From assembly GCA_020860205.1 (NCBI GenBank), contig JAJBUU010000047.1, positions 1 through 59,091 of the forward strand: 59,091 nt of DNA. The letters run 5' to 3'. Both the position numbers and the translations under genes were made by a program. The stretch comes from Oscillospiraceae bacterium. GTDB taxonomy: Bacteria > Bacillota > Clostridia > Oscillospirales > Oscillospiraceae. Below, piece after piece: positions 58,948 through 59,091 of the stretch (within the stretch, counting starts at the first letter, position 1; every line of letters begins with the position of its first letter). The notes beneath the pieces were generated by a model. That model did no database searches, was not told the origin of the DNA, and was given only the letters and a program-made list of their open reading frames with translations.

Positions 58948-59091
58948 ATCAAAGGCGTCACCGCACAGATGCGTTGCGGCAGCTTGTATGGTAATGCTCC
59001 AAATTTCCGGCGAAAAACAGGAAAAACACCACCTGATGCTGTGTTTGTCAAATAAAAATGTGAGCAAAAGGGCCCCCAAAAGGTGAGCACC

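Overview
The window looks like about 59 kb of chromosome from an anaerobic, spore-forming, high-GC member of the Clostridia, probably an Oscillospiraceae-like gut bacterium. This is an inference from gene content, without a database search. The evidence is a SpoIIID sporulation regulator, a fused IspH-ribosomal protein S1 gene, a complete cdaA-cdaR / yicC-remA-gmk-rpoZ-priA-def-fmt-rsmB-rlmN-PP2C-PASTA kinase-rsgA series typical of Firmicutes, SLH and dockerin surface domains, and Gram-positive style promoters and Shine-Dalgarno (SD) sites. No tRNA, rRNA, CRISPR array, intact insertion sequence or phage gene was recognised.

Layout. 1-3.7 kb: 3' end of a leucine-rich-repeat/dockerin surface protein, a NifX-like metal-cofactor protein, and a two-component system. 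4-9.1 kb: signal peptidase, rbgA, rnhB, yraN, threonine synthase, a DUF1540 protein and a phosphoesterase. 9.4-16.1 kb: protein quality control (tig, clpP, clpX, lon) and engB. 16.4-17.8 kb: an ECF S component plus coaX, probably pantothenate uptake and phosphorylation. 18.3-28.0 kb: a probable flavin-based extracellular electron transfer cluster. It has a 1,994-residue SLH-anchored protein with three FMN-binding domains, an ApbE flavin transferase lipoprotein, a ferric-reductase-like membrane protein with its own FMN-binding domain, a NusG-II domain protein and a Gx/ECF-like membrane protein. 28.2-36 kb: spoIIID, then on the minus strand a glycosyltransferase, a CrtO-like acyltransferase and mtaB, then a cysteine desulfurase, an AI-2E family permease, a candidate small gene and a D,D-carboxypeptidase. 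36-36.5 kb: rearranged debris of a second LRR/dockerin gene. 36.6-41.7 kb: rpiR-type regulator, flavoprotein, cmk, ispH-rpsA. 42-44.7 kb: ispD, ispF, DUF3343 and a second cysteine desulfurase. 45.1-59 kb: the c-di-AMP to rsgA housekeeping series.

Most interesting is the flavin cluster, and within it the giant protein. It combines S-layer anchoring, flavinylation motifs, a beta-helix and two 407-residue modules resembling treponemal Tp47. These modules share an 822-bp stretch with no difference that I could see. Other points worth checking are a perfect SD site and in-frame ATG at the IspH/S1 boundary, a hairpin that may bring a distant SD site next to the apbE start, a promoter-hairpin-terminator arrangement ahead of the flavin cluster, and a 56-codon ORF with a perfect SD site and its own terminator.

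All functional calls rest on motif recognition and memory of protein families. No alignment or search was run.
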